From positions 62,001 through 126,000 of the forward strand of contig JAFZLC010000057.1 in NCBI GenBank assembly GCA_017551675.1: a DNA stretch of 64,000 nucleotides, in the 5' to 3' direction. Shown here in pieces: positions 39,098 through 47,683 of the stretch (position 1 is the first letter of the stretch; the number at the start of each line of letters is the position of its first letter). Source of the DNA: Paludibacteraceae bacterium (GTDB lineage: Bacteria > Bacteroidota > Bacteroidia > Bacteroidales > Paludibacteraceae). Below the pieces are notes generated by a model, which saw nothing but the letters and a program-made list of their open reading frames with translations, had not been told where the DNA came from and made no database searches. A program made the translations under genes and the position numbers.

Positions 39098-39194
39098 AAA
39101 AAAAAACCACAACTAACTCTTCACAGAGTGATTGTGGCTACTATTTTAAAGTATAAATGTTTCCTGAGAACGAAATTATTTCTTTTCCGTTTAC
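39098..39194 (-). ncRNA. Candidate small RNA or transcription attenuator upstream of the MGMT-like gene
   Basis: On the minus strand a good promoter (TATATTTG at 39200-39207, TTG at 39226-39228) is followed by about 60 nt without an ATG. Then comes a hairpin (CCACAA/TTGTGG outer stem, CTCT/AGAG inner stem, 39107-39137) and nine U residues. The transcript would be about 95 nt. Either it is a free sRNA or it is an attenuated leader of the MGMT-like operon starting ~110 bp further on. I recognise no known RNA family. Confidence 0.45.
39107..39137 (-). terminator. Intrinsic terminator with nine-U tail
   Basis: Outer arms 39107-39112 and 39132-39137, inner arms 39117-39120 and 39125-39128, tetraloop TCAC. 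The A-run at 39098-39106 gives nine U on the minus strand. No protein gene on that strand ends upstream of it. Confidence 0.7.
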
Positions 39195-39199
39195 GATGG

Positions 39200-39207
39200 C
39201 AAATATA
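39200..39207 (-). promoter_or_regulatory. Minus-strand promoter for the candidate small RNA / MGMT-like leader
   Basis: TATATTTG matches TAnnTTTG in full. TTG (minus strand) at 39226-39228 lies 18 bp upstream, close to the usual 19. Confidence 0.5.
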
Positions 39208-39406
39208 AAGGGTTTTGGCATGTGTCAACGGAGAATCTCGTTACAAAAAGAGTGGAAATATGTTTCATATGCCAGAAAACAAAGGGTTTTATCTATTTTT
39301 TTAGGAGAGTTATAATAAAATTATTTATAGGGTCCACCTCAACCTCTCATGCAATTTTTTTTCTTATTTTTAATACCTCCGCCCACTATTTCTGCAAAAA
39401 TTACGT

Positions 39407-39414
39407 TACTTTTG
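39407..39414 (+). promoter_or_regulatory. -7 promoter box of the rdgB-porZ operon
   Basis: TACTTTTG, a full match to TAnnTTTG, 21 bp before the rdgB ATG. Confidence 0.5.
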
Positions 39415-39435
39415 TAAATTAATACAAATAGCAAA

Positions 39436-40017
39436 ATGAAAGATTTAGTTCTTGCCACAAACAATCCCCACAAAGTGGATGAGATAAAAAGTAAATTGGG
39501 TAACTCTTTATCCATAAAGACACTTAATGAATTGGGGTTTTACGATGACATACCGGAAACTGCTGGCACGCTACAGGGCAATGCTAGTCAGAAGGCACAT
39601 TTCCTATACGACAAATTTGGTTGTAATTGTTTTGCAGACGACACAGGTTTGGAAGTAGAGGCTCTAAATGGTGAACCTGGTGTCTACTCTGCCCGTTATG
39701 CAGGAGTTGACAAAGATTCAGAGGCAAATATGCAAAAACTATTGCAGAATCTTTCTGGAAAAGAGAATCGAAAAGCGCGTTTTCGCACTGTCATTTCACT
39801 TATCTGGGAGGGAGAAGAACATTTCTTCGAAGGCATTGTTGAAGGAACAATTCTAACGGAAAAACATGGTTCTGAGGGATTTGGGTATGACCCCATCTTC
39901 CAACCTAACGGATATTCAAAATCCTTTGCAGAACTCTCAATGGAAGAAAAAAACTCAATCAGTCACCGAGGAAAAGCCGTTGAGAAATTATTACAATTTT
40001 TGAATAAAAACCTTTAA
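39436..40017 (+). CDS. rdgB: XTP/dITP diphosphatase (non-canonical purine NTP pyrophosphatase)
   Basis: 193 aa, full length for the HAM1/RdgB family, which hydrolyses dITP, XTP and dUTP-like damaged nucleotides to monophosphates and keeps them out of DNA. Diagnostic blocks are present: [18 protein letters not shown] at the start, [20 protein letters not shown] (catalytic Asp region), [17 protein letters not shown] and [15 protein letters not shown] at the end. First gene of a long plus-strand series. PorZ follows after 12 bp. Confidence 0.97.
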   Translation: MKDLVLATNNPHKVDEIKSKLGNSLSIKTLNELGFYDDIPETAGTLQGNASQKAHFLYDKFGCNCFADDTGLEVEALNGEPGVYSARYAGVDKDSEANMQKLLQNLSGKENRKARFRTVISLIWEGEEHFFEGIVEGTILTEKHGSEGFGYDPIFQPNGYSKSFAELSMEEKNSISHRGKAVEKLLQFLNKNL

Positions 40018-40029
40018 AATACGAACGCA

Positions 40030-42429
40030 ATGAAACTACTCAGATTATTCTTCCTTCCATTGCTTTTGGTAACTCTCTCTGCTTCAGCACAAGAGATAGG
40101 CTCATGGAAAACATTCTTCTCCTACAATAAAGTGGACTTCCTTACACAGTCCAAGGATCGAATCTACGCACTAGGTAATGGTGTTCTCTTCTCCGTTGAC
40201 AAACAGTATGAGAACATTCAAACCTACACGAAAGCTGATGGTTTGTCTGATTGTTACATCTCAAAAATCGCTTACAGCGAACAATTAGACGCCCTCATCA
40301 TTGGCTATGACAATAGTAACATTGATATCATCAAGAAAAACAAAGTCATCAACATATCCGATTTCAAAAGAAAGGAGATCAATGACAAACAAATCAATAG
40401 CATCACCACCCATGATAAATACGCCTACCTGGCCTGCGGATTGGGAATCGTGGTCGTTGATATGAAAAGAAACGAAATTGCAGATATGTACATCATCGGT
40501 GACAATGGACAATATCTTGCTGTATATCAGGTGGAAATTATCGACAATACCATCTATGCCTTGACGCAAAATGGATTGCGATGTGCAAACATCAAAGAAT
40601 CTAACTTAGCCGATTATGCAAAATGGAATCGTGTAACCATAACAGATGGGCAACTTCAAACAATTGAATATAGTGTCTTTGACTCCCTTAACTCTGATTC
40701 CCTTAACTCTGATTCCCTTAACTTTATAGATTTAGAACTACAAACGATTGCCAACTTCAACAATCAACTTGTCTTGGTTTATCAAGATTCCTTCTCTGTG
40801 GTTCATTCTGACAAAACTATCACCACCATACAAGAGATACACAAATTCAAGAGCATCACCACCTCTCCTGATGCTATCATCATCGCTGCAGGCGACTCTC
40901 TACTCAACTACGACAAATCATTGGAACTAAAAGAGATCGTCTTCTCTGATTACACTAAACACGCCATCTATACACCTTCCACCAACTCTTATTGGGTGGC
41001 TCGTGCCGAAAATTACTTTAATAGTCAATCTGAAATCTTCAACCTCTTTAAATACAAATATGGCGTATCGGCTGGCAAATATGTTCCTAACGGACCTCTA
41101 TCTCACACAGCTGCATTCCTCAAATACGAGTATGGTCAACTCATCACGGGTAGTGGTGGACCTTTCGACATCCCAACGCGTGATTATCCGGGAATTCTCC
41201 AAATCATGGAAAACAACGAATGGACCGTCCTTACTGAATCTGATTTTGAGCCAGGCGTTACCATCCGTGAAAATTCAAGATTCGTGGATGTCTTGGATGC
41301 AATAGTGGATCCTTCCGACCATAAACGAATCTATGTAGCCACATGGCGTTCTTTGTTCGAACTATATGACAAAAAGCCTTACAAACACTACTGGACAGAA
41401 AACACAACTCTGACCAATACAAGTAGCCGTATCCTTATTGACGGTCTCTGTTTCGACAAAGACAACAATCTGTGGATACCTAACCACCTATCCCCTACCG
41501 GACTGGTTGTGAAAAAAGCAGACGGCACTTGGCAGTCATTCAACTATCCGGAAGTTAACGACACTCGTTTCAAGGAGACATTCATCAGCAAGAATGGTTA
41601 TCTATGGATTATTCGTCCTCGTCCGAACGATGGAACTGGTGTAGTCGTGATAGACCAAAACGGCACTCCATTCGAACAAAGTGATGATAAGCACATCTAC
41701 TACAGTTCGTTCCAAGATGCTGACGGAAACACTGTCAGTCCTAATGCCTTCCGATGCATTGCTGAAGATAAAAACAATGAGATATGGATCGGAACCAGCA
41801 CAGGTCCGCTAATCGTCACTGATCAAAAGAAGATATTTGACAAAAACTTCACCATCAGTCGTGTTAAAATCACGCGTGAAGACAATGCAAACTATGCAGA
41901 TTACTTGCTAGGAAGCGACCAGATAAACGCTATCATCGTGGATGGTGGTAATCGTAAATGGTTGGGGTCCTCCACTTCTGGTGTCTATCTCCTCTCTCCT
42001 GATGGAAAAGAGACGCTTCAACACTTCACAACAGAAAATAGTCCGCTGACATCCAACACCATCATCGATATGGCTATGAACCAGGAAACAGGCGAATTAT
42101 ACATTGCCACTTCCAACGGTCTCTTCTCATACATGACCAACTCTTCAGAGCCTGCAGAAGACTACACTGGCGTCTATGCTTATCCAAACCCAGTGACACC
42201 AGACTTCGACGGAGAAATCGCAGTCAAAGGCTTGGTAGGAAACAGTCTCGTTCGTATCTCTGATGTTGAAGGAAAAGTTATTTACGAGGATTACTCAAAC
42301 GGTGGAACATTCACATGGAACGGTAAAAACCTCAACAACAAACGTGTTGCATCTGGTATCTATTACATATTTGCCGCACAAGAGGACGGTTCCATGAAGA
42401 TGGTGACGAAAATAGCTTTCATCCATTAA
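40030..42429 (+). CDS. porZ: Type IX secretion system protein PorZ (two beta-propellers plus sorting domain)
   Basis: 799 aa. The signal peptide ends SASAQ. The mature N-terminus, IGSWKTFFSYNK followed by RIYALGNGVLFSVDKQ and YTKADGLSDCYISKIAY, is characteristic of PorZ. Propeller blades of the two-component-regulator type recur (NEIWIGTSTGPLIVTDQ, RKWLGSSTSGVYLLSPDG). The last ~90 residues (YPNPVTPDFDGEI ... SGIYYIFAAQEDGSMKMVTK) are a T9SS sorting domain. In Porphyromonas PorZ sits on the surface with PorU, PorV and PorQ and delivers anionic LPS to the sortase that processes cargo. This fits the several T9SS cargo genes in the window. A short in-frame 15-bp repeat (40685-40725) encodes SLNSDSLNSDSLN. 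Confidence 0.88.
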   Translation: MKLLRLFFLPLLLVTLSASAQEIGSWKTFFSYNKVDFLTQSKDRIYALGNGVLFSVDKQYENIQTYTKADGLSDCYISKIAYSEQLDALIIGYDNSNIDIIKKNKVINISDFKRKEINDKQINSITTHDKYAYLACGLGIVVVDMKRNEIADMYIIGDNGQYLAVYQVEIIDNTIYALTQNGLRCANIKESNLADYAKWNRVTITDGQLQTIEYSVFDSLNSDSLNSDSLNFIDLELQTIANFNNQLVLVYQDSFSVVHSDKTITTIQEIHKFKSITTSPDAIIIAAGDSLLNYDKSLELKEIVFSDYTKHAIYTPSTNSYWVARAENYFNSQSEIFNLFKYKYGVSAGKYVPNGPLSHTAAFLKYEYGQLITGSGGPFDIPTRDYPGILQIMENNEWTVLTESDFEPGVTIRENSRFVDVLDAIVDPSDHKRIYVATWRSLFELYDKKPYKHYWTENTTLTNTSSRILIDGLCFDKDNNLWIPNHLSPTGLVVKKADGTWQSFNYPEVNDTRFKETFISKNGYLWIIRPRPNDGTGVVVIDQNGTPFEQSDDKHIYYSSFQDADGNTVSPNAFRCIAEDKNNEIWIGTSTGPLIVTDQKKIFDKNFTISRVKITREDNANYADYLLGSDQINAIIVDGGNRKWLGSSTSGVYLLSPDGKETLQHFTTENSPLTSNTIIDMAMNQETGELYIATSNGLFSYMTNSSEPAEDYTGVYAYPNPVTPDFDGEIAVKGLVGNSLVRISDVEGKVIYEDYSNGGTFTWNGKNLNNKRVASGIYYIFAAQEDGSMKMVTKIAFIH
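40685..40725 (+). repeat. 15-bp tandem repeat inside porZ
   Basis: CCCTTAACTCTGATT occurs twice in full and is followed by a third copy cut after CCCTTAACT. Five codons per unit (LNSDS), so changes in copy number keep the frame. Confidence 0.85.
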
Positions 42430-42455
42430 TAAACAGACTTTCATTAACAACCGAA

Positions 42456-42863
42456 ATGAAGATAGAAAACTTAGATTCCATTCATCAGACAGCAAAAGAG
42501 TTTATTGCTGCCATGGGTGATAATAAAGTGTTTTTGTTTTACGGCTCCATGGGAGCTGGCAAGACCACATTCATACGTGCCATCTGCGAGGAACTAGGTG
42601 TCAAGGAGAGTATCAACAGCCCTACATTCGCTATCATCAACGAATATAAGTCGGGCAACGGAGACCCTATCTTTCACTTCGATTTCTACAGAATCAACAA
42701 AGAGGAGGAAGCCTTCGACTTCGGTTATGAAGACTATTTCTATAGCGGAAACCTCTGTTTCGTGGAATGGCCAGAAAAAATTATCAATCTTCTTCCTGAT
42801 GATGCCGTTAAAGTCTCCATACAAGAGCTTCCCGACGGCTCCAGAGAAGTCATTATTGAATAA
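42456..42863 (+). CDS. tsaE: tRNA N6-adenosine threonylcarbamoyltransferase ATPase TsaE
   Basis: 135 aa, the usual size. TsaE is the small P-loop ATPase that resets the TsaB-TsaD complex during synthesis of t6A37 in tRNAs reading ANN codons. Walker A is FYGSMGAGKTTFIR (residues 28-41), followed by the switch region SINSPTFAIINEY and the FHFDFYRI strand and CFVEWPEKI motif that define the family. It lies 26 bp after porZ and 12 bp before a glycosyltransferase gene. TsaB, C and D are not in the window. Confidence 0.97.
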   Translation: MKIENLDSIHQTAKEFIAAMGDNKVFLFYGSMGAGKTTFIRAICEELGVKESINSPTFAIINEYKSGNGDPIFHFDFYRINKEEEAFDFGYEDYFYSGNLCFVEWPEKIINLLPDDAVKVSIQELPDGSREVIIE

Positions 42864-42875
42864 CATGCATCGTAT

Positions 42876-44000
42876 ATGAAAATAGGATTTGACGCCAAAC
42901 GTGCTTTCTACAATTCTCGTGGATTAGGTTGCTACAGCAGAGACGTTATACGCTTGCTGTCAGACTATTATTCTGAGAACCAATATTTTTTATACACCCC
43001 GAAAACACATGGTGCCATCTCCTTCCCTCATAACGAATCCATCTGTCAGGTGCGAGCCCCTCAGGGATTACACTCTTGGGGTCCTTTCTCCTCCCTTTGG
43101 AGAACGAAAAGCATCTGTTCCGATATCCAACAAGATCAACTTGACATCTATCATGGATTAAGCCATGAACTACCCTACGGCATAGAGAAAACAGGCACTC
43201 ATACTGTCGTCACCATGCACGACCTCATCTTCTTGAAAAACCCTGAACTCTTTCCTCTTTTCGACCGCTACTCCTTTCGAAAAAAATACACTCATGGTGC
43301 AAGTGTCGCCGACAGAATTATAGCTATCAGCGAAGAGACCAAAAGTGACCTCATCAACTACTTGGGTGAAAAAGAGGAACGTATCGATGTGGTATATCAA
43401 GGCTATAGCACCGTCTTCAGAAATGCCGTGACAGATGAACAAAAAAGGATCATCAAAACTAAATACAACCTGCCCGACCATTTCATGCTGATTATCTGCG
43501 CCATTGAACGTCGCAAGAACCATGAACTAATCTTAAAGGCGATGCGCAACCCTCAAGTGGAACTCCCTTTGGTCATCGCAGGCAACCCTTCTCAATACAA
43601 GGAGACACTTCTCTCCATGATCCATGAATATCAACTGGATCAGAAAGTCTTTTTCATCGGTCATGTGGAAACCTCAGACCTTCCTCCTCTCTATCAACTG
43701 GCAGACATCTTTGTCTACCCCTCTCTCTTTGAGGGATTTGGAAGACCCATACTGGAATCCCTTGTCATGGGAACCCCTGTCATCACAAGCAAAGGCAGCT
43801 GTTTCCAAGAGACAGGCGGAAAGGCTGCTCGCTACGTCTCTTGCGACGATGATGAAGAGTTAGCCAATACAATCATCCAAATCACTTCGGACGAGTCACT
43901 CCGCAAGACGATGATAGAAGAGGGCTATCGTCATGCCGCCAACTTTTCAGACGAAAAGATTGCAGCAAAACTGATGGAAACATACAAAAAAATAGTTTGA
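42876..44000 (+). CDS. Family 4 glycosyltransferase
   Basis: 374 aa GT-B enzyme. The N-terminal domain opens IGFDAKRAFYNSRGLGCYSR, with acceptor-domain elements DIYHGLSHELPYG and HTVVTMHDLIFLKNP. The C-terminal donor domain shows CAIERRKNHELILKAM, FFIGHVETSDLPPLYQLADI and the EX7E signature FEGFGRPILESLVMGTPV. It retains configuration in transferring a sugar from an NDP donor, as in mannosyl- or glucosyltransferases of LPS or capsule paths; the donor is not predictable. No other glycan genes are adjacent, so it may act on a housekeeping glycan. It precedes the helicase gene by 4 bp. Confidence 0.92.
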   Translation: MKIGFDAKRAFYNSRGLGCYSRDVIRLLSDYYSENQYFLYTPKTHGAISFPHNESICQVRAPQGLHSWGPFSSLWRTKSICSDIQQDQLDIYHGLSHELPYGIEKTGTHTVVTMHDLIFLKNPELFPLFDRYSFRKKYTHGASVADRIIAISEETKSDLINYLGEKEERIDVVYQGYSTVFRNAVTDEQKRIIKTKYNLPDHFMLIICAIERRKNHELILKAMRNPQVELPLVIAGNPSQYKETLLSMIHEYQLDQKVFFIGHVETSDLPPLYQLADIFVYPSLFEGFGRPILESLVMGTPVITSKGSCFQETGGKAARYVSCDDDEELANTIIQITSDESLRKTMIEEGYRHAANFSDEKIAAKLMETYKKIV

Positions 44001-44004
44001 CGCC

Positions 44005-45327
44005 ATGGTTGAAATCATCGAAAATACACTACAAACAATTGGCATTGAAAGCCTCAACGAGATGCAAACGGCCGCACTCAAAGCTAACGAGTCGGGACGC
44101 GACGTACTCCTACTCTCCCCTACAGGTTCAGGTAAAACACTAGCATTCCTGTTGCCTCTTCTTCGCCAAATGAGGCAAGACACCCCAGGCGTACAAGCAT
44201 TAGTCATTGCTCCATCCCGTGAATTGGCTCTTCAGATAGAAACAGTTTTCAAGTCGTTCAAATCCTCCTTTAAGGTCACCTGCTGCTGCGGTGGACATTC
44301 ATCTGAACAGGAGAAGCGAACCCTAACAGAAAACACACCCGCTCTATTAATCGGAACGCCAGGACGACTCTTAGATCATATTCAACAAGGCAATATCAAT
44401 TCGGAAACTATCAAATACCTCATCTTGGATGAATTTGACAAATCGTTGGAATTGGGATTCCAAGATGAAATGAAAGAAATCATCAGTCATCTCTCCGGAC
44501 TAAAAAAGAAGATGCTACTCTCTGCCACACGCACCGACGAAATACCTCCCTTCGTGAAGATTCACAATCCGATGATATTGGAATTCCTCGGTGAAAGCGG
44601 ACAGAAGATTAACTTAACAAAATACATCGTTCATTCACCCGTAAAAGACAAATTAGAATCACTCATGAAACTAATCTGTCAAATCGGAAACGAGCCAACC
44701 CTTATTTTCGTCAACTATCGAGAATCGGTGGAACGTGTCGCCAATTATCTTCGTAAGAATGGTGCCGATTGCAAAATGTTTCACGGAGGAATGGAACAGG
44801 TGGACCGTGAGAAGGCTCTCTTCCAGTTTAAAAGTGGAAGTTCCTATTTGCTTGTATCCACCGATTTGGCTGCACGCGGATTAGACATTCTCGACGTCAA
44901 GCATGTGATTCACTATCACCTGCCCGTCAATCAAGAAGCCTACACACACCGCAACGGACGTACAGCCCGCATGTTTGCCGAAGGTAATGCATACATCATC
45001 CTGCATGGAGAGGAAAAATTACCAGAATACCTCTCAGAGGATGATTTCAGCGACTACCCTTTACTAGACAACCCTCCCGCACTGAAGCCATCTGCTTGGA
45101 TTTCATTGTACATAGGGAAAGGAAAGAAAGACAAACTTAGCAAAGGGGATATCGCAGGATTTCTAATGAAAAAAGGATTATTAGAAAAGAATCAGATAGG
45201 AACCATCGAGGTGTATGAGAAATGCTCCTACGCATCTGTCGCACGTTCCGAAATGAACGCCCTACTCAAGCGTATCCGAAATGAGAAGATAAAAGGATTA
45301 AAAACAATTTTCGAAGAAAGCAAATAA
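44005..45327 (+). CDS. DEAD-box RNA helicase with DbpA-type RNA-binding domain (DEFD variant)
   Basis: 440 aa. Helicase core motifs: Q-motif region GIESLNEMQTAALKA, motif I LSPTGSGKT, Ia APSRELA, Ib GTPGR, motif II LDEFDKSLE, motif III LSATR, motif IV FVNYRE, motif V STDLAARGLD, motif VI HRNGRTAR. Motif II is DEFD rather than DEAD, and motif VI has HRNGRTAR instead of HRxGRTGR. A C-terminal segment (AWISLYIGKGKKDKLSKGDI, AGFLMKKGL) is a DbpA/CsdA-type RRM that in DbpA recognises 23S rRNA. Likely role: ribosome assembly or RNA unwinding. It is one of two such helicases in the window; the other has a canonical DEAD box and a long basic tail. Confidence 0.93.
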   Translation: MVEIIENTLQTIGIESLNEMQTAALKANESGRDVLLLSPTGSGKTLAFLLPLLRQMRQDTPGVQALVIAPSRELALQIETVFKSFKSSFKVTCCCGGHSSEQEKRTLTENTPALLIGTPGRLLDHIQQGNINSETIKYLILDEFDKSLELGFQDEMKEIISHLSGLKKKMLLSATRTDEIPPFVKIHNPMILEFLGESGQKINLTKYIVHSPVKDKLESLMKLICQIGNEPTLIFVNYRESVERVANYLRKNGADCKMFHGGMEQVDREKALFQFKSGSSYLLVSTDLAARGLDILDVKHVIHYHLPVNQEAYTHRNGRTARMFAEGNAYIILHGEEKLPEYLSEDDFSDYPLLDNPPALKPSAWISLYIGKGKKDKLSKGDIAGFLMKKGLLEKNQIGTIEVYEKCSYASVARSEMNALLKRIRNEKIKGLKTIFEESK

Positions 45328-45334
45328 TTGGTTT

Positions 45335-46390
45335 ATGCAAAAGATTAATATATCCAACTCTGTCGATTCCCTTTTCGAGGAATTAAAAGACATTAAACCC
45401 TCATCCACCTTCGTGCTAACAGACACGAACACGTTGAAGTTATGTTGGCCCATCCTACAAAAGGGCGTAAACATTCCTGCCGACCATGTCATCACAATTC
45501 CTGCAGGAGATGACAACAAGAACCTCGAGTCATTAGCATACGTATGGCAACAACTAAGTGAGAAGGGAGCTACACGCAAGTCGCTACTCATCAACTTAGG
45601 CGGTGGAATGGTAACCGACCTTGGAGGCTTTGCCGCTTCCTCCTTCAAACGAGGAATCGACTATATCAATGTTCCTACCACCCTATTAGGAGCCGTAGAT
45701 GCAGCTGTGGGTGGAAAAACAGGCATCAACTTTAATGGCCTGAAAAACGAAATCGGTGTCATCAATCCTGCACTAAGCGTACTCATCTACGTGGGATTCT
45801 TCAAGACCCTATCTCAGGAAAATATCTTCTCTGGTTTTGCAGAGATGATCAAACACGGTCTTATCTCCAATCCTACCGTATGGAAACACATCTGCGAAAC
45901 GAATTTGGACAATATTGATTATCAAGCACTTCCAAAACTGCTTCATGAATCCATTCATGTAAAGGAAGAGATTGTTGCCGTAGATCCAACAGAGAAAGGC
46001 ATACGAAAAGCACTCAACTTCGGTCATACAATCGGACACGCCTTTGAAAGTCATGCCATCGAACGAGGAGAGACAAAACTACACGGATATGCAGTGGCTT
46101 GGGGTATGATTGCCGAATTGTATCTAAGTCATAAAAAATGTGGCTTCCCTAAAGAACCCCTTTATCAAGCCATTCAGTTCATCAAAGAGAATTACGGTGC
46201 CTTCTACATCACTTGTAAAGAGTATGACCGTCTATACGAACTGATGACACACGATAAGAAGAACGAAGAGAAGGATACCATTCTTTTCACTCTTCTGTCC
46301 AACATAGGAGAAGTGAAAATCAACACAATAGTGGAGAAACAGGAGATTTTCGAATCACTCGACTTCTATCGCGACTCCGTTGGCATCTAA
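45335..46390 (+). CDS. aroB: 3-dehydroquinate synthase
   Basis: 351 aa, second step of the shikimate pathway: DAHP to 3-dehydroquinate, NAD- and metal-dependent. The NAD-binding block LLINLGGGMVTDLGGFAASS, the active-site run NVPTTLLGAVDAAVGGKTGI with NFNGLKNEIG, and the metal ligands in KALNFGHTIGHAFES (two His) are all intact. It begins 7 bp after the helicase gene, and aroA follows 29 bp further on, so two shikimate enzymes share this transcript. The other pathway genes are not nearby. Confidence 0.97.
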   Translation: MQKINISNSVDSLFEELKDIKPSSTFVLTDTNTLKLCWPILQKGVNIPADHVITIPAGDDNKNLESLAYVWQQLSEKGATRKSLLINLGGGMVTDLGGFAASSFKRGIDYINVPTTLLGAVDAAVGGKTGINFNGLKNEIGVINPALSVLIYVGFFKTLSQENIFSGFAEMIKHGLISNPTVWKHICETNLDNIDYQALPKLLHESIHVKEEIVAVDPTEKGIRKALNFGHTIGHAFESHAIERGETKLHGYAVAWGMIAELYLSHKKCGFPKEPLYQAIQFIKENYGAFYITCKEYDRLYELMTHDKKNEEKDTILFTLLSNIGEVKINTIVEKQEIFESLDFYRDSVGI

Positions 46391-46419
46391 AAACTTCTAA
46401 ACAATGTGAATTAATTAAG

Positions 46420-47673
46420 ATGGAAAGCATTCTTGTCAAAGCAAACCTTTCAGAACAGAGGAGTTCAGAACAGACAATACTATTGCCAGCCTCTAAAAGC
46501 ATTAGCAATAGAGCGCTCATACTAAACGCATTAAGCAAATCACCTGGACAAATTTACAATTTGGCTGAGTGTGATGACACAGACGTGTTAAGTGCCGCAC
46601 TCACCTCGAAGGATGAGACCAACTTCAACATTGGTGCTGCTGGTACTGCCATGCGTTTCTTAACAGCCTATTTGGCAGGAAAGCCCGGTGATTGGACCAT
46701 CACAGGAAGTGAACGAATGAAACAACGTCCCATCGGAATACTTGTCGACGCGCTAAACAACATAGGCGCCGAGATCAGTTACCTTGAGAAGGAAGGTTTT
46801 CCACCTTTAAAGATTCATGGAAAGAAGCTATCAGGAGGTACTGTTCATCTAAACGGAGGTGTCAGTAGTCAGTTCATCTCTGCCCTATTGATGATAGCCC
46901 CCACAACACAAAAAGGAATAGCACTTCACCTAGAGGGAGAGATCATCTCCCGTCCTTATATTGAGATGACATTGCAGATGATGAAAGAGTATGGTGTAGA
47001 TTCTCAATGGGAGGGCAAAAGTATTCAGATTGCATCCCAAGAATACCAAACCACCAATTACACGGTAGAGTCTGATTGGTCTGCCGCCTCTTACTGGTAT
47101 GAGATAGCCGCATTGAGCACATCTGCCATCACCTTTATGTTGCCACATCTCTACGAGAAGAGTTTGCAGGGAGACTCGATGGGCAGAAAGATTTTCGAAC
47201 CATTGGGTGTAAGCACACAATTCGTACAAGGAGGAATTAAGATTAGCAAGACGAAGAATGCAGTCTCTCATTTTGAGTATGATTTCACTGGTCAGCCCGA
47301 TTTAGCGCAAACCCTTGTTGTAGCCTGCTGCAGTTTAGGCACCACATTTCATTTCACAGGGTTGCAAACCCTAAAGATCAAGGAGACCGACAGAATAGAA
47401 GCACTGAAAAACGAGTGCAAGAAACTAGGATTTGTACTGAAGGAGGAAGGTGTTGGCACTTTGCTATGGGATGGAGAGAGAATCGACCGAGCAAAGCAAC
47501 CGCAGATAGCCACCTATAAAGACCATCGAATGGCAATGGCATTTGCACCAAGCGTACTCAAACTAGGCGAAATAACGATTGAAGAGCCAACCGTTGTAAG
47601 CAAGTCATACCCAAAATTCTGGGATGATATAAAATCCAGCCGGTTATTTGAATTTTATTCTACAATCAAATAA
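46420..47673 (+). CDS. aroA: 3-phosphoshikimate 1-carboxyvinyltransferase (EPSP synthase)
   Basis: 417 aa, somewhat short but normal for Bacteroidota. It transfers the enolpyruvyl group of PEP to shikimate 3-phosphate. Recognisable blocks: LPASKSISNRALILNAL (PEP/S3P binding Lys and Ser), NIGAAGTAMRFLTAYLAGKP (the glyphosate-contact loop, with GAAGTAMRFLT in place of the class I GNAGTAMRPL), VSSQFISALLM, KETDRIEALKNECKKLG and TYKDHRMAMAFA. The Ala in GAAGTAM and the Phe after Arg are usual in this phylum, so they are not read as a resistance change. The stop at 47673 lies just before the ATG of the next gene. Confidence 0.96.
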   Translation: MESILVKANLSEQRSSEQTILLPASKSISNRALILNALSKSPGQIYNLAECDDTDVLSAALTSKDETNFNIGAAGTAMRFLTAYLAGKPGDWTITGSERMKQRPIGILVDALNNIGAEISYLEKEGFPPLKIHGKKLSGGTVHLNGGVSSQFISALLMIAPTTQKGIALHLEGEIISRPYIEMTLQMMKEYGVDSQWEGKSIQIASQEYQTTNYTVESDWSAASYWYEIAALSTSAITFMLPHLYEKSLQGDSMGRKIFEPLGVSTQFVQGGIKISKTKNAVSHFEYDFTGQPDLAQTLVVACCSLGTTFHFTGLQTLKIKETDRIEALKNECKKLGFVLKEEGVGTLLWDGERIDRAKQPQIATYKDHRMAMAFAPSVLKLGEITIEEPTVVSKSYPKFWDDIKSSRLFEFYSTIK

Positions 47674-47683
47674 AGGTAAAAAC

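Larger units (their letters stand above)
38991..39435. other. Intergenic region with divergent promoters and a candidate small RNA
   Basis: 445 bp. It holds a minus-strand promoter (39200-39207) and a strong minus-strand terminator (39098-39137), which together frame a possible ~95-nt RNA, and the plus-strand rdgB promoter (39407-39414). The 66-codon plus-strand ORF at 39222-39422 has no protein-like features. Confidence 0.6.

Noticed and set aside
39222-39422. 66-codon plus-strand ORF between the MGMT-like gene and rdgB
   Set aside because: Composition is random (KTKGFIYFFRRVIIKLF), it ends beyond the rdgB promoter box, and no promoter serves it.
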